Shown here in pieces: positions 1 to 9,489 of a stretch of DNA of 64,000 nucleotides; within the stretch, counting starts at the first letter, position 1; every line of letters starts with the position of its first letter. The stretch is from Antilocapra americana. Lineage: Eukaryota; Chordata; Mammalia; Artiodactyla; Antilocapridae. The position numbers were made by a program, and so were the translations under genes. The DNA lies in assembly GCA_007570785.1 (NCBI GenBank), contig ML662442.1:59479785-59543784 (forward strand). The letters are read 5' to 3'. The notes beneath the pieces were generated by a model. It was not told the origin of the DNA. It did not search any database and worked only from the letters and a program-made list of their open reading frames with translations.

Positions 1-214
1 CATAGAAATAGCAGATATAAGGAGTAGCCCCTACTCCTGTGCCTGAGAGAGCCGCCCAAGGAAGAGCCCCCAGACTGAAATCCAGAATGTTAGTCTCATG
101 CAAAATGTTGGGTTTTTGTTTTGATTCCTACTTTTTAAATTATAAAACAGTTGATATTGGATTTTACAAATGTCTTTACATCATATATTCAGGCGAAGAA
201 ATTGTGTTTCTCCT
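1..214. other. Unassigned sequence at window start
   Basis: No repeat or coding signal recognised. It is AT-rich after about position 110. Confidence 0.4.
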
Positions 215-720
215 TTGACCTTTAAACCTGATGATTTGCTGATACTGAACTAGTTTTGCATTGCTATACTGTCCTGTCCTTGGTTTTGGGATTATGGCCT
301 TTTAAAGTATTGTTTGATTTTATTTTCTAATGCTTTATTTAGGATTTTTGTGTCAATATTTATGAGATAAATTGGGATATAGTTTTCTGTTAAATTTTAG
401 AGTCAGTGCTACATGGTTTTGTACAAATAATTATAGAGTTTTCTATTTTTTCCCCTCGAAATGTTAACAAACATTTAAATATTTATTCCTTCAAGACTGG
501 AAAGACTTCGTCTGTAAAACTCTCTAGTCTTTGTGTCTTGGGGGATGTCTTAGGCAACTTTAAAAACATTTTCCAGGGTTAAAAGTATCTTTAGATATCC
601 ATCTTTTCTTGAGTTATTTTTGGTAATTTGTATCTTCTCAAAAGTTATGAATTTCTTCTGAATGTCCAGACTTATCAATAAGAAGTTTAAATTACTTTAC
701 TCTTGGTAGTTATTTTAACT
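215..720 (-). mobile_element. Ancient L1 (L1M-type) ORF2 fragment
   Basis: Read on the minus strand, this resembles the ORF2 stretch of old mammalian L1s just after the reverse-transcriptase core. On the plus strand, 'aggatttttgtgtcaatatt' and 'ggtaatttgtatcttctcaa' match the antisense of that stretch. It is decayed, with no open frame. Subfamily not determined. Confidence 0.6.
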
Positions 721-734
721 TTCTCATGCTTTTT

Positions 735-984
735 TCTCTTTTAATTGAAGTTTAGTTGATTTACGGTGTTTTGTTAATTACTGCTATACAGCAAAGTGTC
801 TCCATTATACATATATATACATATATATATATATATATACATTTTTTCCATATTCTTTCCCATTATAGTTTATCACAGGGTATTGAATATAGTTCCTGGA
901 GGGCTACAGTCCAAAGGGCTGCAAAGAGTTGAACATGACTGAGTGACTAAGCACACACACACACAATCCTTGTGCTATATAGTA
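735..984 (-). mobile_element. L1 3' end (ruminant type), interrupted
   Basis: Antisense of the ruminant L1 3' end: 'tagttgatttacggtg', then 'acagcaaagtgtctcc', a TA-rich patch at about 806-840, and 'ttgaatatagttcctgg'. The next L1 words, 'cttgtgctatatagta', resume at about 969 after a short Bov-tA tail (898-965). The older L1 end was therefore invaded by a SINE. Confidence 0.7.
898..965 (+). mobile_element. Bov-tA SINE, 3' tail fragment
   Basis: Only the last ~50 bp of a Bov-tA ('gagggctacagtccaaaggg' to 'gactgagtgactaagc') followed by a (CA)n tail remain. The fragment sits inside the L1 3' end. It may be a severely 5'-truncated insertion. Confidence 0.7.
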
Positions 985-1281
985 CTTTCTCATTCTTTTT
1001 CTTTTTGCGAAGACTTTTTAAAAATTAATTAATTAATTAGTTTTTTTCTTTCTTTCTTTTATTTTTTGGCTGTGGTGGATCATCACTGCTGCTCGGGGGC
1101 TTTCTCTAGTTGCAGTTAAGCAGGGGTTACTCTTCGTTATTGTGTGAGCTTCTCATTGTGGTGGCTTCTTTTATCCTGAGCACAGGCTCTAGGGTATGCA
1201 AAGTTCAGGAGTTGGAGCAGGTGGGCTCAGTAGTTGTGTCTCACAAGCTTAGTTGCTCCGAGGCATGTCTTTCTCATTCTT
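985..1281 (-). mobile_element. CHR SINE with 13-bp TSD
   Basis: A tRNA-Glu-derived cetartiodactyl CHR SINE on the minus strand. The antisense words 'gctttctctagttgcag', 'cttctcattgtggtggcttc' and 'cttagttgctccgaggcatg' are diagnostic. The direct repeat 'ctttctcattctt' flanks it at 985-997 and 1269-1281, an exact 13-bp TSD. The (TTAA)n-rich tail lies at 1025-1045. The tRNA head is missing. Confidence 0.8.
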
Positions 1282-1484
1282 AATTTTGTGTATTTGTATT
1301 TTTACTTTTTCAAGAATTTATTTTATTATATAGTTATACCCAAAATTGTGCTCCATTTTTTCACTCTATACTTTAACTTGAGGACAACTGTAAAATCAGT
1401 ACATTACAGAAATCCTGAAAGAAATTCCACTAGCTATAAGCTATTTAAATATTACTTATATACAAAGTATTTAAAGGGGGGATA

Positions 1485-1838
1485 AAAGCTTATTTACAAA
1501 ACACAAGTAGTCACGGATATAGAAAACTTATAGTTAACAGGCGATTTCAGGGAGAAGGGTACGTTGGGAGTCTGAGACTAACATATAAACACTGTGTGTG
1601 TGTGTGCTGTCGCTCAGTCATGTCCTGCTCTTTGTGACCCCATGGACTGTATGTACCCTGCCAGGCTCCTCTGTCCTTGGGGATTCTCCAGGCAAGAATA
1701 CTGGAGTGGGTTGCCATACCCTTCTCTAGGGGATCTTCCCATCCCAGGGACTGAATGTATAACTCATTCACTTTGCTATACACCTGAAACTAACACAACA
1801 TTGTAAGTTAACTATACTCCAATAAAAATTTAAAAGGG
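1485..1838 (+). mobile_element. L1 3' end (sense), split by a Bov-tA
   Basis: A sense-strand L1 3' UTR. The first part, about 1485-1592, resembles the segment ending 'gggagtctgagactaacata'. The second part, 1756-1838, is 'tgtataactcattcactttg', then 'acacctgaaactaacacaac' and the terminal 'actccaataaaaatt'. A minus-strand Bov-tA occupies 1593-1755. Confidence 0.65.
1593..1755 (-). mobile_element. Bov-tA SINE, head-truncated
   Basis: Antisense Bov-tA body ('tgtgaccccatggactgta', 'aggcaagaatactggagtgg'). Its simple-repeat tail reads as (TG)7 at 1593-1606. The tRNA-like head is absent. Nested in an L1 3' end. Confidence 0.85.
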
Positions 1839-1921
1839 AAAAGTGTTTAAGGAAAGTCAGCACCGTATAGACAGCATACACTTAAACAAAAGAGATGAAT
1901 GCTTAACAGATAGAATAACGG

Positions 1922-2405
1922 TTTTTATTCCCTGATAAACTAACGGTCCATTTCAAGATGTTTCTTTCTTTTGTATGCTTCATTTGTTTTATTAGTAAGT
2001 GAAGCCCTAGAAAGGATGGCTTCATCTAGTACTCAGACTCAGATTCATCTCCATCTTGACTAATCTGGAAGTTACAAAGCTCATAAGTCTCCTTGTCAGA
2101 TACAACCACATGAAGCCAATCACAAAGACTGTTCTTTTTAAGCTATTTTTTGGTAAAGTATTTCAAATACCTTTTAGAGAACTGTTTCTCAGAAACACCT
2201 GTGATTTTATTCTTGAAGTGTTCAAAGTTGAATGACTTTTTCAAGATTTCTAGTCTTTCTATTCACTTTAACCTTCTCCAGTAGAAACTGTTCAAAATTT
2301 CTGGAATCAAAATTCCATCTTCTACTGGATGAGTAAGATCCAAAGTAAACTTCCAGGTTGATTTCTTAAGCTTCTTGTCTTTCTTTGGCGCCATCTTGAA
2401 GGCTT
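1922..2405 (-). pseudogene. RPL22L1 processed pseudogene
   Basis: The minus strand encodes a decayed copy of the ribosomal protein L22-like 1 mRNA, whose parent protein is part of the 60S subunit. The start codon is at 2394-2392 (MAPKKDKKLKKSTWKF). The motif 'LDLTHPVEDGI' follows, and the acidic tail 'ESESEY' ends at the stop at 2028-2026. There are no introns, and AATAAA lies at 1929-1924 in the position of the mRNA polyadenylation signal, so it is a retrocopy. Damage includes a one-base loss just after 'VEDGI', a compensating one-base gain about 80 bases later with a nonsense codon nearby, and a stop inside the conserved 'KKYLKK' block. No clear poly(A) tail or TSD remains. The assignment rests on recognition of the human protein. 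RPL22 itself is less likely, because the N-terminal block and tail match the L22-like paralogue. Confidence 0.85.
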
Positions 2406-2407
2406 GC

Positions 2408-2580
2408 TGCATGATCAGAGAGCTGTATCTGTACTTTTAATTTATAATTTTATTGCATTGATATCAGAGAATGTTATTTGTTTCTCCTTTTGGAATTCAT
2501 ATACTTTTTCTCTATGGCCAGTGTAGGATTGATTTTTTGAATTAATAAATATTTCAGGGGCAAATGATTTAAACTCTTTG
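2408..2580 (-). mobile_element. L1M ORF2 fragment
   Basis: Antisense of old L1 ORF2: 'attttattgcattgatatca' then 'gagaatgttatttg'. Highly decayed; its right end merges with the duplicated block. Confidence 0.45.
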
Positions 2581-2625
2581 CTATAGGATGTTCCTCTTTT
2601 GTTATTAAATCAGATGAAATCTGAT
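2580..2625. repeat. Partial third copy of the local duplication
   Basis: 'ctataggatgttcctc' plus 'attaaatcag' closely matches 3776-3811 and 5589-5622, which are internal parts of the two long duplicated copies. Its position directly before copy 1 suggests a remnant of an earlier unit. Confidence 0.5.
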
Positions 2626-2628
2626 TTG

Positions 2629-3990
2629 AAAATCAAATGTAAGAATGATGTTTCTGGGAAGTTCAGGCTTGAGCTCAAGCCACCAGGCAGCACTGCCAGA
2701 CCAAGTGCCAAGTGCTGAGTAGCAACAGAAACAAACAAGAAGCACATTTTTATCCTCCCTGCAGCCCAGCAACCCCAGGAAACCTTAGCCAGTAGGGGGC
2801 AAGGAGCAACCAGCAACTTGGGCGCCACAGAAGTGCTTAAAGGGTTGGGACTCAGTCCAAATCAAACCAGAAGTACCAGACATCCCAGGAATTAGGGCCT
2901 GTCAGATATAATTCATCAGAATATTATATCTGCATCATGCCAGGCCTCAGGGCCTTTCCCTTAAGGGAACTGTCTAACGTTTAAAAACAGGGCAAATGTT
3001 CTAGCTCTTCTAGGCTATTGCATTTCATTTTTGTAAACCATTAACTCTTGGGTTATCTCTGGCAGGGGAGAATTTCAAACAAAGCCAGCAGGGCCTGGAA
3101 CACAGCAACCCAGTTTTACAGGGACTGTCCAGTTACCCAATCAGGTAGCGTCATTGTGTACAGATCAGCAGCACTTTAGCAAAGGTGTAACTCATTTATC
3201 TCAAAAAAAAAATGCTGATTTTTGGTCTAATCAATAGCCTGGATGAACTTGAATTCTCATATGAATAAAGTTTGGTGTGAAAAATCTACTCAACTGATGT
3301 GTTTGAGAAATTATCAGTGCCTTGTTCCACAGACATCGGAAATGTTCTGAGAGCAGGTTTTGACTAATTTTAACTCCTTCAAGTTCTTATCAACTAGACA
3401 GGTGTCTCTTGGGTTGTTTTATAATCACACCTTTCTGAAATCCGGGGATTGCCTTGGACTGAATTAGGCCTCCTATGCCATTGAGGTCGCTAAGAGGACT
3501 CCTGTGACAGTGTACCATAAAAGAGATTAGGCCCTCCACTTATAGATTTCCTCCTTTTCTGTCCCTCTCCCCGTCCTCTTTCTCCTTCTTGTCTTACACC
3601 CTTCTCTTTACTTTCCATTCTTCTCTGGACTTTATCTGGGAGCCCCAGTAGCACTAATCAGTCGGTTACCCGCTAGGCATCTACCATGTGCCAGGCATGG
3701 TGCTGGGTAGTGGAGGATACAGAGATGACCGCAGCATGTGTTTGTCCTTGATGAGCTTATAACCTTGTACCTCTGCCATAGGGTGTTCCTCTGGGGCATT
3801 AAATCAGATCCATGCCTTTGGGAGCAGGCCACATTCTTTTAAGTCCATTCTTTTTAAGTCCATACTTTCTTAACCAACATAATCTAGAGTCTTGCTTAAA
3901 AATAAGATCCCAAGACCATCAATACCTACTTGGCCTGGGAGCTTGTCAGAAATGCCAAGGAACTGAAGTCCCATCCCAAACTGAATGAAT
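2629..3990 (+). repeat. Local tandem duplication, copy 1
   Basis: About 1.36 kb that aligns almost end to end with 4375-5785, offset 1746 bp at the left edge. Shared landmarks include 'ggcttgagctcaagccacca', 'accagaagtaccagacatcc', an L2 piece and a MER5A-like end. By eye the copies differ by roughly 8-10%. No coding signal. The unit matches no interspersed repeat I know except for the embedded L2 and MER5A. Confidence 0.85.
3672..3775 (-). repeat. L2 3' end (in duplication copy 1)
   Basis: 'taccatgtgccaggcatggt' and 'gatgagctta' match the antisense L2 3' end. The same L2 lies in copy 2. Confidence 0.6.
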
Positions 3991-4045
3991 CAAGCTCATT
4001 TTAACAAAATACAGTGGTAATCCATGTGCACATTAAAATTCTAGG
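3895..4045. mobile_element. MER5A-like hAT-Charlie MITE
   Basis: 'gggagcttgtcagaaatgcc', then 'tgaatgaatcaagctcattt' and 'tgtgcacattaaaattct' follow the MER5A order. This non-autonomous DNA transposon crosses the right edge of the duplicated block; the copy-2 counterpart is cut short. Confidence 0.6.
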
Positions 4046-4374
4046 GCATATTATACTTCATATAAAACATTTAAAATGGACATACTCCAAATTTGTGGTT
4101 TATTAACATTGCCTTTTTCATTTTTAAGAATTTTTAATGTTGCCCTTTTAAGATGAATTGAATCTGTTATCATAATCTAACAAAAAGTAAGTTTTGAAAG
4201 GCACTGGATAGGATATAATTAAGCTGGCATTGGCCCCTGGATGCATTCTGACATCATCCTTTCTTCCATATGCTCTGACTTCCTCATGCTTCCTCCCACT
4301 GCTGGGGATGCTTAGGAATCAAGGTTTTTGTCTCTGCAGACCTGGGGAGCATAGTCACACCCCCAGTGGGCTGC
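4046..4374. other. Spacer between the duplicated copies
   Basis: AT-rich, then mixed sequence with no recognised repeat or coding signal. It separates the two homologous blocks. Confidence 0.5.
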
Positions 4375-5334
4375 AAAATCAAGTGTAAGAATGATGTTTT
4401 TGTTTGTATGTTTTTCTGGGAAGTTCAGGCTTGAGCTCAAGCCACCAGGCAGCACTACCAGACCAAGTGCCAAGTGCTGAGCAGCAGCAGAAACAAACAA
4501 GAAACACATTTTTTTTTAATTCTCCCTGCAGCCCAGCAACCCCAGGAAACCTTAGAAAGTAAGGGACAAGGAACAACCAGCAACTTGGAAGCCACAGAGG
4601 AGCTTAAAGGGTTGGAACTTGGTCTAGGTCAAACCAGAAGTACCAGACATCCCAGGAATTAGGGCCTTTCAGATATAATTCATCAGAATATTACATCTGC
4701 ATCATGCCAGGCCTCAGGAACTGTCTAACGTTTCCTTAAGGAACTGTCTAACATTTAAAAACAGGGCAAATGTTCTAGCTCTCCTAGGCTATTGTATTTC
4801 ATTTTTGTGAACCAATAACTCTTGGGATATCTCTGGCAGGGGAGAATTTCAAACGAAGCCAGGAGGGCATGGAGCACCGCAACCCAGTTGTGCCAGGCCT
4901 GTCTAGTTACCCAATCAGGTAGTGCCACTGTGTACAGATCAGCAGCACTTCAGCAAAGGTGTAACTCTCGTTTATCTCTGCCCCCCGCAAAATGTTGATT
5001 CTTGGTCTAATCATAGCCTGGAGGAGGCTGATTTCTCATACGAATAAATCTTGGCATGAAAAGTCTACTCAACTGACGTGTTTGAGAAATCATCAGTGTC
5101 TTGTTCCATAGACATCGGAAATGTTCTGAGAGCAGGCTTTGACTAGTTTAACTGCTTTAAAACTAGACAGGTGCCTCTCAGGTTGTTTTATAGCCACACC
5201 TTTCTGGAATCAGGGGATTGCCTTGAACTAAATTAGGCCTCTTGTATCATTGAGGTCACTAAAAGAACTCCTGTGACAGCGTTCCAGATCCTAGATCAGG
5301 CCCTCCACATGTGGCTTTCTTCCTTCTCTGTCCC

Positions 5335-5388
5335 ATTCATTCTCTAGGCAAGAATACTAGAGTGGGTTGCTATTTCCTTCTCTGTCCC
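5335..5388 (-). other. SINE-derived patch inside duplication copy 2
   Basis: 54 bp absent from copy 1. Bases 5346-5379 are identical over 34 bases to 5881-5914 of the Bov-tA about 535 bp downstream, including its unusual variants ('tactagagtgg', 'ttgctatttcc'). The 15-base repeat 'ttccttctctgtccc' borders it at 5320-5334 and 5374-5388. Confidence 0.75.
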
Positions 5389-5486
5389 CCTCCATTCCCC
5401 TTCTTGTCTTATACCCTTCTCTCCACTTCCCATTGTTCTCTGGACTCTATCTGGGGCCCCCAGTAGCACTAATCAATCAGTTACCC

Positions 5487-5585
5487 AATAGACATCTACC
5501 ATGTACCAGGCATGGTGCTGGGTAGTGGAGGATACAGAGATGACCACAGCATGTGTTTGTCCTTGATGAGCTTATAACCTTGTAC
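5487..5585 (-). repeat. L2 3' end (in duplication copy 2)
   Basis: 'taccatgtaccaggcatggt' is the counterpart of the L2 fragment in copy 1. Confidence 0.6.
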
Positions 5586-5792
5586 CTCTGTTATAGGATG
5601 TTCCTTTTTAGCATTAAATCAGCTAAATGCTTTTGGGAGCAGCCCACATTCTTTCAATTTCTTAACCAACGTAGTCAAGAGTCTTGCTTAAAAGTATGGT
5701 CCCAAGATCATCAGCACCAACTTGGCCAGGGAGCTTGTCAGAAATGCAGCATCTCAAACCCCATCCAATGCTTAATGAATCAGTGAGTGAAT

Positions 5793-6004
5793 GAGTAAGT
5801 GTTAGTTGCTCAGTTGTGTCTGACCCTTTGCTGCCCCATGAACTATAACCCTCCAGGCTCTTCTGTCCATGCAATTCTCCAGGCAAGAATACTAGAGTGG
5901 GTTGCTATTTCCTTTTTCAGGAAATCTTCCCTATCCAGGGATCAAACCCAGGTCTCTCACATTGCAGACAGATTTTTTACTGTCTGAGCCACCAGGGAAG
6001 CCCT
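5793..6004 (-). mobile_element. Bov-tA SINE, near full length
   Basis: Antisense Bov-tA from 'agttgctcagttgtgtctga' to the head 'gccaccagggaagccc'. Flanking 'cttaatgaatc' (about 5771) and 'cttaataaatga' (about 6003) look like a degraded TSD. It truncates the MER5A-like end of copy 2 and is the likely donor of the 5335-5388 patch. Confidence 0.85.
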
Positions 6005-6036
6005 TAATAAATGAAGCGTATGCTTAATAATTATGT

Positions 6037-6212
6037 GTCATGCATGTTAAGTCGCTTCCGTGGTGTCTGGCTCTTTGTGACACTATGGCCTGTAGCCCAC
6101 CAGGCTCCTTAGTCCATGAGATTCTCCAGGCAAGAATACTGGAGTGGGTTGCCATGTATTGAGAAGTCATACATCTGCCTCCAGGGCATCTGCCTGACCC
6201 AGGGATCAAACT
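6037..6212 (-). mobile_element. Bov-tA SINE, head-truncated
   Basis: Antisense Bov-tA ('ttgtgacactatggcctgta', 'aggcaagaatactggagtgg') running to 'gacccagggatcaaactc', where it meets the repeat beside the assembly gap. Confidence 0.75.
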
Positions 6213-6304
6213 CTTAATAAGCATATTCACACATAAGGGTGTGAAGANNNNNNNNNNAGGGATCAAACTCTTAATAAGCATATTCACACATAAGGGTGTG
6301 AAGA
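6201..6304. other. Assembly gap flanked by exact 47-bp direct repeat
   Basis: Ten N bases at 6248-6257. The 47 bases before the gap (6201-6247) are identical to the 47 after it (6258-6304). This is best explained by two contig ends that overlap but were not merged. Confidence 0.9.
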
Positions 6305-6518
6305 GCTTACTCATTGGAGAAGACCCTGGTTCTGGGAAAGATTGAAGGAAAAAGGAGAAAGGGCAGCAGAGGATGAGATGGTTAGATAGCCACTGAGTCA
6401 GTGGCCATGAATTTGAGCAAACTCCAGAGAATAGTAGAGGTCAGAAGAGCCTGGTGTGCTGAAGTCCATGGGGTCACAAAGAGTCAGACACGACTCAGCT
6501 ACTGAACAACAACAAGAC
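6304..6518 (+). mobile_element. BovB LINE 3' tail
   Basis: 'cttactcattggagaagacc', 'gatgagatggttagatagcc' and 'gtccatggggtcacaaagag' are the sense BovB 3' end (or the BovB-derived ART2A SINE). 5'-truncated, possibly by the gap. Confidence 0.8.
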
Positions 6519-6715
6519 TTAAATGTGATCTCACATAGTGTGCCCTGTGCTATGAATATGAGTATCATAGGATAAATTCAGGACAGGGCGAGATCGTCAT
6601 TGTCTCAGATTGTCAGAGGGGAAAAATTTTTCTAGGGCAGTTGGAACTTGAAGAATAATCAGGAATCAATAGCTGAGATAGTCTTATTTGTTTCTTAAAA
6701 AAAAGCAAATATTGT

Positions 6716-6942
6716 TGAGACCCAGATTTATTTATTTGGCTGTGTTGGGTCTTAGTTGCATCCTGTAGGAGTTTTGATGCCTCATGTAGGACCTTTGTTG
6801 CCATGCACCCATTCTCTACTTGTGGCTCCTGGGCTTAATTGCTCCACAGATGTGAGATCTTAATTCCCTGACCAGGGATCAAACCCACATTCCTTGTAAT
6901 GCAAGGTGGATTCTTAACCACTGGACCGCCAGGGAAGTCCCT
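6716..6942 (-). mobile_element. CHR SINE
   Basis: Antisense CHR: 'ggctgtgttgggtcttagtt', 'ctgaccagggatcaaaccca', and the head 'ccactggaccgccagggaag'. Confidence 0.8.
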
Positions 6943-7059
6943 GAACTTATTCTTTTTAAAGTTCTTTATTGTCCAAAGTGAAATATTGAGTCTCTGGAAC
7001 AGATTTTGATTATGTTTAGAAGTTTACTCAGTAAGTATTTAATAAGTACATATTTCTGA

Positions 7060-7185
7060 AAGCACTATCTGTAGGTATAATAGTATAATACAATACTATA
7101 ATTGTACAATATTATAATATGTACTATACTAGTATATATTATATTATTAGTATATATTATACTATATCCTAAGCTATAATACTCT
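7060..7185. repeat. AT-rich low-complexity, partly palindromic
   Basis: Almost pure A/T with repeated 'tagtatatattata' and 'ctataatac' words on both strands. Likely an unstable hairpin-forming tract; no gene signal. Confidence 0.6.
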
Positions 7186-7330
7186 GAGTAGTATTTTTCA
7201 TGGCAAATTGAGTATCTAAGCTTGAAATTCCTAGCATGTTTTAATTTATTTGACCTTCTTCATATTGGCCCACGTAGGAAGCATCCTGCTTGAAGTCCAA
7301 GTTAGTTGACTGTACTGTTTCCTCTTATCT

Positions 7331-7555
7331 AAACAAACTATGCTTCTAGGTGGCTCAGCAGTAAAGAACCCACCTGCCAATGCAGGAGATGTGAGTTTGA
7401 TCCCTGGGTTGGGAAGATTCCCTGGAGAAGGAAATGGCAACCCACTCCAGTATTCTTGCCTGGAGAATTCCATGGACAGAGGAGCCTGGTGGACTATAGT
7501 CCATCAGGTCACAGAAGAGTTGGACACAACTGAGCAACTAAACAGCAAACAAACT
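7331..7555 (+). mobile_element. Bov-tA SINE with TSD
   Basis: Sense Bov-tA with tRNA-like head 'ggtggctcagcagtaaagaa', B-box region 'gtttgatccctggg' and body 'gaaatggcaacccactccag'. TSD 'aaacaaact' at 7331-7339 and 7547-7555. Confidence 0.9.
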
Positions 7556-8465
7556 GTATTGAAAGTTGTGAGTTCTTTGTTATTTAAATTAAAATAGTGA
7601 AAATGACTGTGTATTTGCTCAGGATCTTCCTGGTAGGACATAAGATCACATCAGAACTTTTATGCTGTTTCACAAGAACCACCTGGAAACAAGGGTAAAT
7701 ATTGTGGTGGGTTTCATCCAGTGCAGCTACCTCATTACCAGAAGGGGCTGTGAAGAATTTCCCAAAAGTCAATGATCAGCTTTTGGCTTTCTGTGTAAGT
7801 CTGGCACAGCTTTTTTATCTTAGATGTGAGAATCAAGTTTGAAAGTCTTGATTCTCCTTGCCCTTTCTTCTATTGACCCTGGCTTCTGTGAGTGGCTTCC
7901 TTTTTGTACAAACCCCACTTCACATTCCTGAAAGGGAGAGAAGACTAGAAGTCAAGCACGCCCACATTTCTTCATAGTTCATGGCTGTTTTTCCTACACT
8001 TGCCTTCTCCAAGTTGTCTAATGCCTGACATACATAACCAGTGGTGTGGTTAAATTTGCTTAGGTTACTCTATTAGTGTGATCACCCTAAATGCACATTT
8101 GACAGCTGCCCCTGGCATTATTCCTGTCTCTGATGTCATCAAGAAAAAGCAAATGACCTGATGGTCATTTCATTTTTCTTGTTATAATAGCATCATTCTG
8201 AAATCAGGAAAATCCTTTCTGGTGACAGGTCTGTTGGAGATAAAATTTAGATCCATGTGGATGTTTGATGTGATGGAGAGCCACAGAGGAAGATGTGAAC
8301 TTTCTCACTCATGTGCAGTTTTTGAGCTCTCCTGGTGGGGGTTTACATTCTGTGTTGACTGGGTGGTTGGAAATCCTCATCTGGAATTTGCACAAGTTTT
8401 TACCTCCTGGCCAGATAGATCATTCTTTGTTTAGTTAACCTAATCTCTCATTGTGTGTAGATTTT
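7556..8465. other. Unassigned DNA
   Basis: No repeat, splice-bounded exon or RNA gene recognised. Stop codons are frequent in all frames. Confidence 0.4.
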
Positions 8466-8812
8466 ATTTTTAAATAATTTTTATTGGAGTATAAGATTTA
8501 CATTGTTGTATTAGTTTCAAGCATACAGCAAAGTGAATCAGTTATAAGTATACATTGTTTTTGTTGTTCTGTTGCTCAGTTGTGTCTGACTCTTTGTGAC
8601 CCCATGGACTGCAGAATGCATGTATATTCCCCTCTTTTTTATATTCTTGTCCCATTCAGGTCATTACTGAGTTTCAAGTAGAGCTCTTTGTGCTATACAG
8701 TAGGTCTTCATTAGGCATCTATTTTATATATAGTAGTGTGTATATGTCAATCCCAATCTCCCAGTTTATCCCTCCCTCCATTCCCCCTGGTAACTATAAG
8801 TTTGTTTTTAAA
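8466..8812 (-). mobile_element. L1 3' end with nested Bov-tA scrap
   Basis: Antisense L1 3' UTR: 'tttattggagtataagattt', 'gtgctatacagtaggtcttc', 'gtgtatatgtcaatcccaat'. It ends at 'ataagtttg', the same truncation zone as the L1 part of the U6 chimera near 31.07 kb. A 65-bp Bov-tA scrap lies at 8557-8622. Confidence 0.8.
8557..8622 (-). mobile_element. Bov-tA SINE, 3' fragment
   Basis: 'tgttgctcagttgtgtctga' through 'ccccatggactgcag' is the terminal ~60 bp of an antisense Bov-tA, nested in an L1 3' end. Confidence 0.7.
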
Positions 8813-9489
8813 TGGTTGATGAGTGATTGACAATGTGAAACACCTTACATGCACCTCAATTGAGAAACATGATTAAATCAGCCTCTCAAGTCAACGCTCC
8901 TTTTCCTTTTGCTGTCTTGGTGCTGCTTTGTCGGCAGCAGCTGTTGACTGAGGGGTAAAACTTCGGTGTCAGTCATCAGGGACCCTGCTGACCAAGGATA
9001 GTTCTAGGGTTCAAGGGCTGGGAGCATTCTCTAGATAGCCTGGCTGGGAAAACTCTGTTCTCTGGGCCACTGTGTCCCCCCTGGCATGACTTACTCAGGG
9101 TAGCCTTTTCCCCTTTTGTGTTCTCTTGGATAATATTATCTTTAGTGCTCTCCTCCCTGCTTTGACCAGTTTCCTCCCTGTTTGATAAATAGTGTTTCAC
9201 ATTTTCCAGATGTCAAGGCCTAGTTGGCTGGCCAAGAACCTCAGCGGTACAAAGAACCACAATAGCTTTTCTCTAGAAGGCCTTAAAACACAGACTGAGG
9301 GAACTGAAGTTTTAAAGCTGAGGGCAAACTGAGATTGACCACAAATTCTTTCTTGTTGCCATGGATGTGGAACTTCACTTGTTTTTCTAATTGTGTGTGC
9401 CTGTGAAGAGAGAGAGGGGGAGAGACTGTAGGTAGCTGTGTCTAGGGCTGTCTTTTAGGTTTGCATTAATTCGTTCTCAGCTTCTCTTT
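8813..9489. other. Unassigned DNA
   Basis: Mixed composition with a short GA-rich patch near 9409-9425. No repeat family or coding evidence recognised. Confidence 0.35.

Larger units (their letters stand above)
4375..5785 (+). repeat. Local tandem duplication, copy 2
   Basis: Homologous to 2629-3990. Copy-specific changes are a 12-base T/G-rich insertion near 4397-4412, a short internal repeat of 'ggaactgtctaac' near 4718-4751, and a 54-bp SINE-derived patch at 5335-5388. It ends within MER5A-like sequence, where a Bov-tA begins. Confidence 0.85.

Noticed and set aside
2629..5785. The two long homologous blocks as the 5' and 3' LTRs of a provirus
   Set aside because: The blocks are 1.4 kb with embedded L2 and MER5A pieces, only about 400 bp apart, and lack TG...CA ends or an internal retroviral region. 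A local duplication fits better.
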